From: Magnaporthiopsis rhizophila
Taxonomy: Eukaryota > Ascomycota > Sordariomycetes > Magnaporthales > Magnaporthaceae
Direction of reading: 5' to 3'
Assembly (NCBI GenBank): GCA_003049465.1
Contig: PYSS01000007.1
Coordinates: forward strand, 372,001-436,000
Length of the DNA: 64,000 nt
The notes under the pieces were generated by a model. The model was given only the letters and a program-made list of their open reading frames with translations. It was not told the origin of the DNA and searched no databases. Every line of letters starts with the position of its first letter. The stretch's first letter is position 1. Shown piece by piece: positions 39,304-52,520 of the stretch. The position numbers were made by a program, and so were the translations under genes.

Positions 39304-42136
39304 ATGCATCTCCCACGCTCCCTGATCTCCAAACTCTACCTGCACCTGCAGAAGACGCGGCACGCCCTCGCCCCGCCCGTGCTGCTCCTCGTCGCCCTCG
39401 AGCCCGACGCTCTCTGCGCATGCCGCATCCTGACACGCCTGCTCAAGCATGACTACATCCCGCACAAGATCCAGCCCGTGGCCGGCTACGCCGACCTCGA
39501 GCGCGTTGGCCGCGAGCTCGTCAGTCCTATGATGGAGACTCGCGGCGGCTCCGGCGGCGTCGTCGTCTGTCTCGGCGTCGGCGGCACCGTCGACCTCGGC
39601 GCCATGCTGGGACTCGAGCCCGAGGGTGACGACGAGACGGCCACCACCCCTTACGGTGGCGTCGAGGTCTGGGTCATCGACTCGCACAGGCCCTGGAACC
39701 TCGGTAACGTCTTTGGAGGGTACCCCTTGGAGCCAGAGACGGCCGAGGGCGGCGGCCGGGTCTCGTACAGCGCCCGCGCCCCTCCCGGTGTCTCAGCCGG
39801 CCGCATATCGCACTCGTTCAGCCCCTCCAAGGGAGGCATCGTCGTGTTTGACGACGGGGACATCGAGGACGGACTCAACCAGGAGCGGGATGCGTACATG
39901 GCGCTGGTGGACATGCCCGATGTCGAGGACGACGGTGAAGATTTGGACGGCAGCGACTCCGAGGACGATGATGACGGTGCAGGCGAGGAGCCGGTTCGTG
40001 CGGGGCAGAAGCGCAAGTCTTGGCCGGACCAGGACGACGACGATGACAGTGGCGAGGATGACAGGCCCAGGCAGAGGCGCAGGAGCAATTCGGTAAGACA
40101 ACCTTTTCATCATTCTAGATATACCTATTGTATGCGCGCGTGTGTGTCTACAGTTCTAATCGTGCTGCTTGGTTCAGTCAAGCTCGATCCCCGAATTCCC
40201 TACGCGCCCAGAGCGGCGGGGCTTGGTCTCACTTCAGGATTCGGCCGTCTTCTCCTCGAGCGATCCCAACGAGCCGCCATCAGGGGCACAACCTCCAAAA
40301 CCGCCGTCGGCGCGCAAAATGAGGAGGCAGCTGCTGCGCCTACGGCGGGAAAAAGAGGGCACCCTCCGCAAATACTACCGTCTGGGCACGTCTTACTCAG
40401 AACCCGTGTCCTCGATGATGTACTCACTGGCCTCGGAGCTCGGGCGGGAGGACAACGATCTGCTGTGGCTTACCATTGTGGGGGTGACTTCGATGGAGCT
40501 CTACGGGCGATCGTCGGCCGGCGTGGCCGTGCCGGCGCGGAGCTCCGAGACCAGGCTGGCGTCCGGGTGGCTCGGGATGCGTGGGGCACGCATACGGCAG
40601 CTCCTGCGCGACGAGGTGCGGCGCCTAAACCCACCCGACATAGGCGGCAGCACAGGCAAGGTGGCGGCCGAGGGCCAGGGCATCATACCGACAACCGCGC
40701 GAAGCCCCGAGGACACGAGCATCCGGCTCTCGCCCGAGCCCAAGTTCCTGCTCATCAGGCACTGGAGCCTCTACGACAGCATGCTGCACTCGCCCTACCT
40801 CTTCTCGCGCCTCAAGATGTGGAGCGAGACGGGGCTGAAGCGGCTGCACAAGCTGTTCGCCAAGATGGGCGTTAGTCTCGTCCAGTGCAAGCAGAGCTAC
40901 ACGCACATGGACATGGTGCTCAAGCGCGAGCTCCGCGTCAAGCTGCTCAAGTACGCGTCGCTATACAACCTCGACGACATGGTGCCCACCATCGACACAG
41001 ACGGCAGGGACCGCGCCGGCGCGAAGGACGGCTGGGGCTTCGTGCGGAGCTGGGGCTGGCGCGCCACCCTGAGCGCCCAGGACGTCGGCGTCGTCATCGG
41101 TGCCCTACTTGAGGTTGGCAAGCATGCTGCCGCCGCATCTTCCTCATCCGGGGCTGCAGACGGAGGAGCCTCGCAGCTGTACCAGGAACCCGACGACAAC
41201 CACCTGGAGATGCAGAGCGAAGAGTGGATCCCGCGGTTCTGGGAGGCGTACGATGCGCTTGAGGAGTATGTGTTCTCCTTTTCTCATGCTGGAATCAGCC
41301 CCCTATTTTCATGCTGCTGTACAAGATCTTGTTGTACTGACCCGCACGCTTTGCCCGTGAACAGTATCGAAGCTCTCAAGCAAGGACTGCCCACCGCCCA
41401 GTTCCTCCACAGGGCAATCTTCAACACGGGCACAACGCTGCTGAAGAAGAAGCAAATCTCGCATCTGCGCGCGTTCCGCATGTGCATCGTCAAAGACAGT
41501 CCTGACGCGGCCGTATTCAACCACCCGGGAGCGCTGACAAAACTGGCCTTGTGGATCGGCGAGGCGCTCGCGGAGCAGGAGAAGGACACTACGGGAAAGC
41601 TCAGCAACGGCGGCAGGGGCACGCCGCTGGTGGCGGCGTCGCTAGACGAGAAGCGGGGCGTCTACGTCGTGGTCGGCACCGGCGGTGGCGGAGGGGCTGG
41701 CGCCCTGGCCGGTGCGGACCTGCTGGCGGACAAGAAGAAGAAGGCCCAGGCGAAAGCGGCAAAGGCCAAGGCCCGCGAGGAGAGCCGCAGGGCCAAGGAG
41801 AAGGTGCGCGAGGAGAAGAAGGCGGCCAAGCGTGCGGCGGCGGCGGCAGCAGCAGCAGGGGGCGGCGGAGAAGGAGAAGATGAAGAAGCAGACGAGACCG
41901 AGTCGGACGGCGGCTCTGACTCGGAAGACGACGATAGCGACGATGACGACGACGACGACGCGCCCAAGGAGAGGGGCCACGGCTTCAACAGATTCGGAAA
42001 CGCGTTCCAGGACGTGGTGGGCGAGACCAACGCGAGGGTGAGGATCGACAGCTTTGAGCACTGCGTCGTCGAGGTCAAGAAAGAGGACCTCGGTGGGTTC
42101 CTGGAGAGTCTGAGCATGAAGGCGGTCGTGGGATAG
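39304..42136 (+). CDS. CDC45: DNA replication factor CDC45
   Basis: Exons 39304-40092, 40178-41265 and 41365-42136 give 882 residues. The protein starts MHLPRSLISKLYLHLQ and contains LLLVALEPDALCACRILTRLLK and VEVWVIDSHRPWNLGNVFG, the inactive DHH-phosphoesterase-like core of CDC45. An acidic loop (DGSDSEDDDDGAGEE) follows, then KGTLRKYYRLGTSYSEPVSSMMYSLASELGR-type sequence (EGTLRKYYRLG here) and TAQFLHRAIFNTGTTLLKKKQ near the end. CDC45 joins MCM2-7 and GINS to form the replicative CMG helicase. The C-terminal quarter has a lysine/alanine-rich helix and a second acidic run (SEDDDSDDDDDDDAP). Intron 2 (99 bases) is a multiple of three and stop-free; removal restores DALEDIEALKQGLPTAQFL. Confidence 0.95.
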
Positions 42137-44129
42137 AAAAACAAGGAAACGATCTCCCCGGTATATAATAGGGCCTCTCCGCTCACTCTTGGGAGGACTG
42201 CCTGATTGCTTTTTTTCTTGGCCTGGCTGGCTGGCGTCGGAGGGCGAGTCACGGATGATGGTTTTATCTGATTTTTTATTTGATGCCTACTGGATCGATG
42301 GGTGGGGTGGGAGTGGATGAATAGACGGATGGGTAGGTAGGTGGTGGGTAAACCGCTTATGAGGGCATTTACAGCAAAGCATGGCTTTTTCTTTTTAATA
42401 TTATGTAGATCTCATGGCCATGGCGTTTGTCGGGTTTTTTGCGCCCTGAAGCTGCTTTTTTTTTTTTTTTTTTTTTATGGAAACGATATTGGCGAACGAG
42501 GGAGTATTATTTTGATAGTGGGGCCTTGGCAGATGCAAACCATGTACAAAAGTCAAGGTATTTGAAGAATTGGTTATGTTTAGTTTTCAGAAGTCTGTAG
42601 CCTCGTGCAGATCACTCATTGTTATGAACACGAAGTTGCATCTAGCATGATCTGGCGAAGAGAAGAAGATAGCAACCAACTGGTGTAAGTTCATCAAGTC
42701 GGCTCTACAACGACACACTGGAAGGGGGTATCCACTCTTGGAGCCAACTCTTGCAAGATCAATCGGGTAATAGACTACCAATGACGACAAAGGCAAAGAA
42801 AGACACATGACTGCCCACTGTGCGTCGCCTAGGAGAATTGCCGTTGCGTAGGATCCCATGCCAGTTCCATTTCGGTGGTCATACTTTTCCTTGCACAGCC
42901 CCTTTCCACGCACCTCACGCAATGATCCCGTCCGCTTCTGGCATATTGAGAGGTGTCAGATCGGCCAATCAGAGCGTCATCCTTGGCTTTTCTTTTCTTT
43001 TTTTTCTTTTTTTGTTGTGGCTAGCCGTGGGTTTGGTCTGCCGTGATGTTGGTTGGTCTTTGTCCGACTACCTGCACACGATCAGCTGGGTTGGTGGGAG
43101 TCTCTTTTGACCAGACACTCTCTGACATTGTTCAGCCGTGGCGGCGAGCCGAGAGAGCTTTCGCCTAGCGGCAGGATCTTCTGGACCCGCCAAAGCGCAT
43201 CTGGGCAGCGTCATCAAGTGGGAAACGGTGACAAGGCCTGCGTCTGTCAGCTTCAGCCTGGTATTGTAGCTTGTGAAAAAGAAATGGAAGGGCCGGCCTT
43301 TGGTTACCACCTTCCAAGGTCGCAATGGGAAGGAAGGAGCCACCTCTAAAAAAACACGCGCCCGCATCAGCCTGTGCGACCTGACGCCACCACCGACCCG
43401 ATTGGAGAGCCCCAATTGGCTAGGATCCCATGGATGGTGATGTGCATGGCCTGTAGCCTTCTCCAGCCTGCCCGCCAACAGTCGGCCAGCAAGCCCACTT
43501 GGCCACACCACCATCCCACCTGGCCTCCACCTCTCCATCAATCCTTCATCCGCCTGCCCCTTTTTTTCGGATTGGAGAAATGACGACCTTGCCACGACGC
43601 CTTGCTCCCTCTGACTGCGTGTGATAACGAACCAGGAACGCGTGCGACGCCCGGGGTTCCCTGCCTGCAAGCTACAGTACAAGCCGCCTGCTTCCCCACG
43701 GTCCGCTCGCATCGGCGGTCCCTGCCTCGCATCGCCCGTCACAGTCGCAAACCCCTCATTTCTCCCTGCGGCTCGGGACACGCCCACCCACCTTTGGCCT
43801 GCCGCCTTCGAGGCACAAAAAAAACAAACAACGCTTACTCCCTTTGCCTGTCTCGTCCCATTCAACCACCTCGGCTTAGCGAAACCACTTTTTCTCTTTT
43901 TTCTTTCTTTCTTTGTTCCTTCTCCCCAAGCACGAAACACCTAAACCCAAGAGAATCAGAAACCCGATCTACTGGAACCAGAACCAACCTAACCACACAA
44001 GTGGCTGCCCCGCCCTTGACCCGACGACACGACACACTCTGCTTCTCGTGCACGCCGCGGCCGCCCAGAGCAGCTTGGCAGAACACTCCCCTGCCCTCTC
44101 GTGCCCGGATTCGGCTGCGGCTGTTTGAT
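42137..44129. other. 2-kb spacer between CDC45 and NCS-1
   Basis: The region contains T21 (42456-42476), GGTA units near 42332-42341 and pyrimidine-rich sequence toward the NCS-1 start (about 43880-43920). ORFs on both strands, including a 290-codon minus frame at 43068-43940, do not resemble proteins. Confidence 0.55.
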
Positions 44130-45374
44130 ATGGGTAAATCGTGAGTCGCCTACCTTGCACCAGCGGCCGCCACTTGCACTGCGCCGCCTCGACCTGTTTT
44201 CCGTGGTATCCGCGCGTGCGCACGAGCCACGCGACAACTCGATGGGCGCGGGATGAGAGCGAGAGAGGATACGCGGAGGGCCGCATATTACAGCCTTTAT
44301 CGCATATCATCACCCAAGACCGAGCAGGGAGAATGGTGACGGCGGCGGCAGTGAATCAGGACAAGGGGCTGATTGACTAACAAAAACGCCCGCCCGCCAC
44401 AGACAGTCGAAGCTGTCGCAAGAGCAGCTGGCCGAACTGCAGAAGTCGACACATTTCGACAAGAAGGAGCTGCAGCAATGGTACAAGGGTGCGTTGTCTT
44501 GGTCCCTGCCCTCCCGTTATCTGCTCTGCGTTGCTGTTGCTGCTCCCGATGGCCGCCGCCTCGCATCTCCGCCCGACGCGCTCCTTCGTCAGATGCCTGC
44601 GGTACGCGACCGGATCCGAGCGACGCGGTGATCTAGGAACTGGGTGAGGCGCAGGGCGGGCGGCAGTTTCAGCACTGATGTGAAGAGGAGGGATGAGACA
44701 TATGTTAAGACAGAAAAGATACTCGCCCACCAACAAACACTCGATCAATACCCGGCTGACGCTCCAGCCACACCACAGGCTTCCTGAAGGACTGCCCCTC
44801 GGGGACGCTGACCAAGGAGGAGTTCCAGAAGATCTACCGGCAGTTCTTCCCGTTTGGCGATCCATCATCATTCGCAGATTATGTCTTCAACGTATTCGAC
44901 AGCGATAAGTCGGGCACCATCGACTTCAAGGAGTTCATCGTAGCTCTGAGCGTCACCAGCCGCGGCAAGATGGAGGACAAGCTGGATTGGGCCTTCCAAC
45001 TCTACGACATTGATGGCGACGGCAAGATCAGCTACGACGAGATGTTACAAATCGTCGAGGCCATCTACAAGATGGTACGGAATCCGGACAAAGAAAAACA
45101 CTGCCAGCTTGCTCCGCTATCCCTACTATCTCTCTCTATCTCTCTAAAATTTTAGATCTGGCTGACCTTTAGGCTCTGCGCCCGCCCAAACCAGGTCGGG
45201 TCCATGGTCAAACTCCCCGAGGACGAGGATACACCCGAGAAGAGGGTGCGCAAGATCTTCCGCATGATGGACAAGGACGAGAACGGCAGCTTGGACATGG
45301 AGGAGTTCAAGGAGGGCAGCAAGAGAGACGAGACTATCGTGTCAGCCTTGTCTCTCTACGACGGCCTAGTCTAA
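44130..45374 (+). CDS. NCS1: Neuronal calcium sensor 1 (frequenin) homologue
   Basis: Exons 44130-44140, 44403-44488, 44779-45074 and 45195-45374 give 190 residues, the exact length typical of NCS-1. The N-terminus MGKSQSKLS is an N-myristoylation signal. EF-hand loops with full acidic ligand sets are at 73-84 (DSDKSGTIDFKE), 109-120 (DIDGDGKISYDE) and 157-168 (DKDENGSLDMEE); the degenerate first hand contains CPSGTL. In yeast and fungi NCS-1 activates the phosphatidylinositol 4-kinase Pik1 and supports calcium tolerance and growth. The first coding exon is only 11 bases and holds the myristoylated glycine. Gene identity is very secure. Confidence 0.96.
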
Positions 45375-46226
45375 AGATGCTAGCTTACTCTCCCATCCTT
45401 TCTCCAAATTCCTAATCCTTGCAAACGGCGTTGTTTTTCTCTTTATCGCTTTTTCCCAAGGTCCTAAAATCTAAGCGATTCTTCCGCGCGACGGACCTTG
45501 TCGTCCGATGCATTCTATCTACAGATTTCCAAGCTTTCTCACCGGATAACGGAATGAAATGGGGGCTGATTCTACTGTTTATGCTTGTTTCTCTCGTTCT
45601 CTGGCATCATTATTGGGGTTGTTTGTATATCCTCGCCCAAACCCTGATTTCATTCACGTTCACTCGGCCTTTTCCCGCTTGCAGAGGCGGGCATGTTGAC
45701 GTGAAATTACCCTGTTTTAAGCCCATCCGGGGTTGGGTTTGTAAGTGATATTACGAAAAATTTTCCGTTGGTGAAGGGGATATCTACTCGGGGATGAGAC
45801 GCATGGTTCACGCCGATGCCGCAGCTACGTTGAGCATGCTTTCTCTTCTACATGTGTTGGGCTCGTCAACATAAAGCGGTTGGAAGAAAAGGAAATATCT
45901 TTATAGCCCTCATGGGGGTGGGGTTGTCTAAATCCAATACCAGCAAAAGGTTCATCAAAAGACCAGACAAAATATCCCGAGGGCTTACGATCATAGTAGT
46001 GGTGGTGGTATTCTGAAACGCCTTCCCCCTTCAAATATTCCGACCCGAAGAAAAAAAAGACACAAAAATACAAAAACCAGAACCAGCAGCAAGAGAAAAA
46101 CCAGGAAAACGGAAGCACATCGGAAAAAATAGGAATAAAGCACCAACGTAAAAGGCTCGTCTCCAGCAAATAATATCGTGGCAACAGAGCGATTGCCGCA
46201 GAGCAGCAAGTAATCGGTTCCGTCGT
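45375..46226. other. Spacer between convergent genes
   Basis: These 852 bases hold the 3' UTRs of NCS1 and the acyl-CoA synthetase gene. An open frame read through from the synthetase 3' intron is not coding. I see no other structure. Confidence 0.55.
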
Positions 46227-48412
46227 CTAGTCCGAGCCGCCGTACGCAACAGCAACCTCCTGCTTGTATTTCTGAAGGATACCCCTGCGGTTGAGCTTCT
46301 GCGCGGCAGTGACCAGTCCCTATATGGTACCAAGAAAGAAAAAAGGTTAGAATATGGCTTTCTGAGGCAGAGACAATCAATCAACTTTGGGATTTTTCCA
46401 GCGTCATCACTCACGTTCTGAGGGGTCCACTCCTCGTCAGACAGCACGACGCCGTCAATGATCTCAATGCCCGAAAGGCCACCCTGCCGACCCTGGTTCT
46501 GCAGCTCCTTGAGCACGGCGCTGTTGACCTTCTTGTTGTGCACAAGCTCCTCAAGGTGGCCTTCAATGCCGAGGGATGCGGCAATCTTCTTCAGCGCCGG
46601 CTCCATGGGCACAATCAGGGCGATGGGCTTCGCCTTGGAGTCGTCGGCGTAGCAGCAGATGTTGCCAACCACGGGAGCGGATCGGTAGATGGCCTCGAGC
46701 TTCTCGAGTGCGATGTACTCTCCGTTGAGCGTCTTGATGAGGTTCTTCTTGCGGTCGATGAGCTTCAAGTGGCCGTTGGGGAAGAACTCGCCAATGTCGC
46801 CCGTCTTGAACCAGCCGTCCTCGGTCAGCGCCTCGGCCGTCTCCTTCTCGTTATCGTAGTAGCCGCTCATGACCGTGGGACCGCGCAGCCAAACCTCGCC
46901 CTGGGGGTTGGGCTTGTTGGTCGCGTGGTAGCCTGCGTCGGGGAAATCGACCAGCTTCATCTCGACCGAGCCTGGCATGGCACCCATCGTGTCGATGGAC
47001 CACTCCAGCGGATTCTGGAGGGTGCCCATGGCCGTCGTCTCCGTCAGGCCGTAGCCGATGATCATGGGGCAGATGGCCATCGAGATGAAGCGCTGCGTCT
47101 CCTTGGCGACGGGGCCGCCGCCGTTCAGGCAAAGCCTCATCTTGCCGCCCGTGGCCTCTTTGATCTTCTTGAACACGACTGAGTCCAGGACGCCCGAGCC
47201 GGGCAGACCCGTGCTCATCAGGCCGGTCTTCATGGACATAGCACCCCAGAACAGGTTGCGCACCACGGGGCTGCCGGCATTGACCTTGCCGATAATGCCC
47301 TTCTTGACGTTCTCCCAGACTGCGGGGACGCCGACAAGGATCGTCGGCTTGAACTCCTTGATGTCGCCGTTGCAGTTGCGAACCGACGCGTCCGAGAGGG
47401 TCTTGGGGTTGCCGTAGCCCAGGGTGGCGCCCCAGTGAAGTGCCGCGTTCTCGAAGACGAACTCGAGAATGTGGGCCGCGGGGAGATAAGTCAAGACACC
47501 ATCACCAGGACCGACAAAGGGCCCGACGACAACACCAACACCGGCAACGGCCGCGACGACGTTGCTGTGCTTGAGGGGCACGCCCTTGGGGGTTCCGGTG
47601 GAGCCCGAGGTGTACATGATGCAGCAGAGATCCTCGGGCTTGGGCGGGACGGGGTCAACGGGGTTCTCCTTGCCGAGCTTGAGGATATCGTCAAAGCTGA
47701 TCAGGTTGATGTGGGGGTATGCCTCCTTGAGCTTGTCGGCGTGCTCCTGCTTGATCTGGTGCTGTGTGTTCCAGATGACGTGCTGGACGTCAGTGGCGTC
47801 CTTGAGGACATTGCTCAGGGTGGGCAGCAGGTGGGGGTCGAGGAAGATGGCCTTGGCCTTGGTAGCGACCATGGAGTGCCTCAGGCCCTCCTCGCCGAGC
47901 GTGTCGTAGGCGGTGACAATGGGCATGGACTGCGAGCCGGCGCCGTGGGACATGGCCAGCCAGAACTGCGAGGTGGCGGCGAAGATGTGCAGGCGGTCGC
48001 CGGCGACGAGACCGAGCTTGCGCAGGCCGGCGCCGAGGTCGAGCATCAGGCGCTCGTACTCGTTGTACGACAAGTACTCGTATCCCGAGAGCTCAAAGTA
48101 GGTCCATTGCTTGTCGACCTCGGTCTCCTTGCCGTCGACAATCTTCTTGACCTTCTTGGTCTCCTGGTGGGTGCGGACGAGCTTGCGGGAGCCGACGCAC
48201 TTTGCGTTGCCGGACTTGGCGACGCTGACGCGCACGAGCTCGTAGATGGTGGAGATATTGGGTTCTGGCTTCGAGAAGAGCTCGGTGGCGGCCTGGGGGT
48301 GACGGCGCGGCTTCGTCTCGCCTGGAATATCTGGCGCGCCGGGCACCTCGATCGAGAAGGGGCCCTTGGCCTGCATCCTCGGGATGAGGGCCTTGTCGCT
48401 TGAGCCCGGCAT
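46227..48412 (-). CDS. FAA1: Long-chain fatty-acid-CoA ligase
   Basis: Exons 48412-46415 and 46319-46227 give 696 residues. YTSGSTGTPKG (267-277) is the AMP-binding P-loop, and IIGYGLTETTAMGTLQNP and DGWFKTGDIGEFFPNGHLKLIDRKK (in parts) are the adenylate and FACS signatures. The enzyme activates long-chain fatty acids to acyl-CoA for lipid synthesis, beta-oxidation and protein acylation. The 95-base intron near the 3' end (46414-46320) restores EEWTPQNGLVTAAQKLNRRGI, as in Faa1/Faa4 homologues. Reading through it would give a false, longer C-terminus. The gene is divergent from RKM5. Which Faa paralogue it represents cannot be decided from the sequence alone. Confidence 0.95.
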
Positions 48413-50829
48413 GATGGCGGCGGGTGTGTGTTGAATGTATGGTTTCTAGGTGCTGCTGCTGCTTGCCTCTGCAAGGGTCAACAGTCGCCCTCGCTTTGCT
48501 TCGATGTGAATGCTTTGCGAGCGTGGTATTGAGAGAGCGGAGAGGGAGACGAGTAGGTAGATAAGAGAGTGCAGTCGGTTGAGGGGTGGAGAAAAGGGGG
48601 AGGAAAAGGAAACGGCGCAGAAACGGCCAACCTAAGGAGGACGGACTGGGTAGGGGAGGGTCAAAGGGCTGGCTGGGGGAGGTCGGGATGAAGCTATAGG
48701 TACCTTTTTCAGGAAAGACAGAGGCTCAGGTTGGAGCCAGCTGGAAGGCTATTTTGCGTTGCTGCCTCTCGAACTTCTCGGGTGGCTGGTGTTGGCTGGT
48801 ATTTGGGGGGCTTGGTTCGATTGGGGAAGGAGAGGCCCTTTTCTGGTGTTCGTGGTGCAGGATCCAAGAACAAGCAGGTGCTTGGCAAGGCACGGTCTTT
48901 GACCTGCTGGTTGCTGGTGACAGCATTGACGGGGTGCGGTGACGCTGGGTCAGGCTCGCCGCCCAATAGGGTAGCCAATAGGGAGTGGCTGTGGGCGGGG
49001 TCCGATGTGGCAGCACAAATGGGCATCGCAGACGTGCAGGGGCTATCGCTGGGCTCCTTCGCTGGCTCTGCTGCCTGCCCGTGATTTGCCGCTAGGCGTG
49101 TGAGTAGCACTGGCGATGTGTGCCTGCGTCACCAGTGTTTCTGCTGTGCCTGTCCTGCTGACGCTCCACCTCAATTGTTGGGAGAACAGCGAAGCTCTAG
49201 GCAGGCTGCTCAGCAGTGCTCAGCACCAACCAACCAGCAGTCAGTCCCGCCAACTTCGGGACGTCAGCCCTTTTCCCCAGCATCGATCCCCACATGATTG
49301 GCTCTTGCTCACGCCCTGCTCGGCGATCTGGCCAACCGCACCCCGGCTCTCGCCAGTGTTGCTTGCTTGGCTTTTGGGGCCGAACAACCCGCGCCGAACG
49401 GGGACTTTGCAAGCTACCCAGGCCCCGAGATCTCAGTGGCTTCTATGCTCTCATCCAGCGCAGCACAGGCCTTGATCCCCAAAAGCTCGGACTGATCCAG
49501 TCTGTCGATCAGGTCCACTCTCTGCCCCAGCATGCGGAAAGTGCCGAGGAACGAGGCTGCAGTTATTGGAGAAGAGAGAGAAAAAAAAAAAAAAGGGATA
49601 GGGGATACGAGAGGATAAATAATTAGGCAGGTTTCGCCTCGGCTTGCCTCGGCTTTCACATGAGCACAACGGGGCCATGCCATGATCATGATGATTTTGG
49701 ACCGGCATGACCCGACAGCAAAACACAATAACATGCCGGGCGGTTTCATAGGGGCTCGCCGTGGCCCGCTCGGCGTGTCCGGAGGTCAAATTCCAACGCC
49801 CGCTGTCGCATTGCATGTGGCGCAAAATGCGAGAAATGGGGGTTTGAAATGGGAGCGGGCGCTTGATTACCACCTCTAACCTGCTACTGCTCGCTCCCCG
49901 CCGAGGCTCCGGGGCTGCTGGCGGAATCAACCCGTGTGATTCAACCATCATGCGGGTTCAGCCCCTGAGAGAACTCGTCCACGGGTTCGCTCCAAGGTAA
50001 GAGCCAAGATGCGCCAGCAAAGCTCGAATTCCCCGCATCGGCCTAGCTCGCCCAATACTTTGTACCAAAAAAAACTCTACATAGTTTGGGAGGTCTTTGC
50101 GCGATGTTTTGTGGGTTTAGGCCTAGTATGCACGGAGGCGGGGGTATTCTGCCCCGCCGAGTAGCGTCTGATAGCGTGCGGGCGTAGGTATGGCGACAAG
50201 TGCCGGCGACGTAGAATTTGGCTTCAAAAAAAAAAAAAAAAAAATCATGACCGGCTGGGATCAGTGAGTAAGTAAATGTGAGGCGTCACCTATTCTCATG
50301 CATCACTCCTGAAGAAGCAACCCGAGTTGAGAACCACCAACAAGCTAGGTCCCATCCTCGCAACGCTGACCCGTGTTCACCAAATCAAAGAGCTTGGCTT
50401 CTCGACAACACTCCCCTTCCCAGCCCCGACCGCTTGCATCTCTTGGCCAAATCGGCTTCGCGCCAAGCAAGCGCGTCGTCCCTTGGCATCCCTCAGCCTA
50501 AGAAGGAGGCGCTTGGCATTATAGCCCGTTGGCTGCGCCATCCTGCCCGCCTGCCCGTTTGTTTCTTCCTTGTTGTTGTTACGAGGCGTCCACATTCAGC
50601 CGTTTTTGCGCTCCGTCAAGATCAGACGAAAAGAAGAACGCCCTGGGCTCCTTCCTCCTCCTCCCTTTGCTTTTGCAACGCCCGGTAACATCCATCCAAG
50701 GAGCGGTGTCGGGTGGCGTCCCCGGCTGGCAGGCAAAGAATGCGCCAATGCTGATGGTACGGGCAGGGCGTTCCTTGGCTTTCCAATTTCGGCCACGGCC
50801 AAGGTGGTCACATTGCCAGCCACCATACC
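48413..50829. promoter_or_regulatory. 2.4-kb divergent upstream region, acyl-CoA synthetase / RKM5
   Basis: Both promoters must lie here. The region contains A14 (49581-49594), A19 (50226-50244) and a GGTACC near 48710. The several short ORFs overlap on both strands and do not look coding. A long 5' leader or unseen non-coding RNA is possible, but nothing specific can be recognised. Confidence 0.5.
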
Positions 50830-52055
50830 ATGGCATCCGTTGCTTTCTTCAACGAACAGCTCGGCTCTGAAGTCGAGGATCCCGACGAGGGTTAGCCCCT
50901 TTATGCTTTTTTTTTTTTTTTTTTTTTCCCTCATTCCCCTGCTTGCATTCTGACCGGCCAACCAACCTATCAGAGACATTCCTTCTCTTTGCCCAAGACA
51001 TACCGTCGCAGAACCTCGGCTTCGTCGACTCTGCTGCCTCCAGCCTGGAGCTGACAGTGGCCGGCAGGGACCTGACCATCCACCAATCTCCGGGCATTCT
51101 CTCGTCGACGCGGCCGGGCGGCACAACCGGAGCAGGTTGGTCAAAGCCATCTTCCTTCCTCGTGACGCCCTTCTCATCGTCAGCCACCCTCAGCTGATCC
51201 TGACGCACTGCACTGCACTATCTGTCCCGCTCGCGTTTGGTGCTTTATGTGCGTGTGTAAGTGTGACATTTTTGCTGATCATGTGGCTTCCCATCTCTCC
51301 CTTTGTGGCTTGCATTTGTCCGCACATCCTTGGCTTGGCTGCTGGCTTTTGCTCGTGCCCATGATATTTCTCCAGTCGTCTGGAAAGTAACGCCGCTCTT
51401 TGCCGAATGGGCCGCCTCGCCCGGCAACATCCTCGCCCGATCCGGCGCCGTGTCCCGGACCTCGGCCGTGCTCGAGCTGGGCTGCGGCATCTCCGCTATA
51501 GTCGGCATCGTGCTCAGTCCGGCCGTATCGTCTTACACGCTCACGGACCAGGCGTACGTGTCCCGACTGGTCGAGCAGAATATACAAGAGAACCGGGCCG
51601 CTCTCGGCAGCGGCAGGTCCTCTGCCAAGAGCCGAAAGGGCGGCGGCGGCTCCGGTGCGCAGGCGGATGCGGGATCCTCCTCCTCCCTGCGCTTCACACC
51701 GCTGGACTGGGAAACGGATGAGGTGACGGCCTCGCTCACGGGCTCCGCCCAGGTCCGGGGTTTCGACCTCGTCATAGCCTGTGACTGCATCTACAACGAG
51801 TCCCTGATCGAACCGCTCGTGCAGACGTGCGTCGATGCCTGCGCGCTCGGAAAAGCGTCTCACGGAGACGACGGTGCCGCCGCACCCTGTGTTTGCGTGG
51901 TGGCGCAGCAGCTCCGCGACCCGGAGATATTCGAGAGCTGGGTCAGGTGCTTCTGCCGCTCCTTCCATGCGTGGAGAGTGCCCGACGACAGTTTGCCCCA
52001 GGGCCTGCGTTCCAGCTCCGGATTCGTGGTCCATGTTGGCCTACTAAAGGGTTGA
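50830..52055 (+). CDS. RKM5: RKM5/METTL21-type protein-lysine methyltransferase
   Basis: Exons 50830-50890, 50974-51135 and 51376-52055 give 300 residues. The product reads LLFAQDIPSQNLGFVD, RPGGTTGAVVWKVTPLFAEW and SAVLELGCGISAIVGIVL (SAM motif I), then FDLVIACDCIYNESLIEPL. This is the seven-beta-strand methyltransferase family 16 pattern. Yeast Rkm5 monomethylates a lysine of ribosomal protein uL1, and the GG..GAVVWKVTP segment is typical of that subgroup. Intron 1 contains T21 (50907-50927). A Gly/Ser-rich insert lies at about residues 145-165. The gene is convergent with LEU1. Confidence 0.9.
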
Positions 52056-52520
52056 ATCGGAGCACGGGCCTCCAGAATAATATTCGAGGGGACATATAGT
52101 AGACTAGGACTGATAAAGGCGGAAAACTACCATAAGCGTGTCAGTCCACTATCTACCTCGCTACTACTTATGGGGAACGCCTCATTAGAATACCTGGGGT
52201 AGAACTGGCATGACAATATTACTCAAGTGCCCACAGCTGGACTGTAATCACAATATTGTTGCTTTCATCATGGATGCTACTTTTAAATGAAACGACCGTC
52301 TGCTAACGGCTTCAAGGAAGAGGAAAAAGTCCACCGCATAATGCTGATGCGTTGGAACAAAGGACGTAGTGCCCGAGCCCTGCAGAGTTCAGATCTTGAA
52401 ACCGAACAAACGTACTGGCAAGCAATCGATGACTTGAACTGACAGTAAAAAGACCAATCGACATAAAACACCACCCATATCGAAATTTCCTCAACCGCCC
52501 TTTGTCACTAAAAAAAAACC
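52056..52520. other. Spacer between convergent genes
   Basis: These 465 AT-richer bases contain the 3' UTRs of RKM5 and LEU1. No further feature is seen. Confidence 0.55.

Noticed and set aside
43068..43940. 290-codon minus ORF
   Set aside because: It has Arg/Gly/Lys-rich composition with no domain and lies in a repeat-containing spacer.
47435..48403. 322-codon plus-strand ORF
   Set aside because: It is the antisense of the acyl-CoA synthetase, which has unmistakable motifs.
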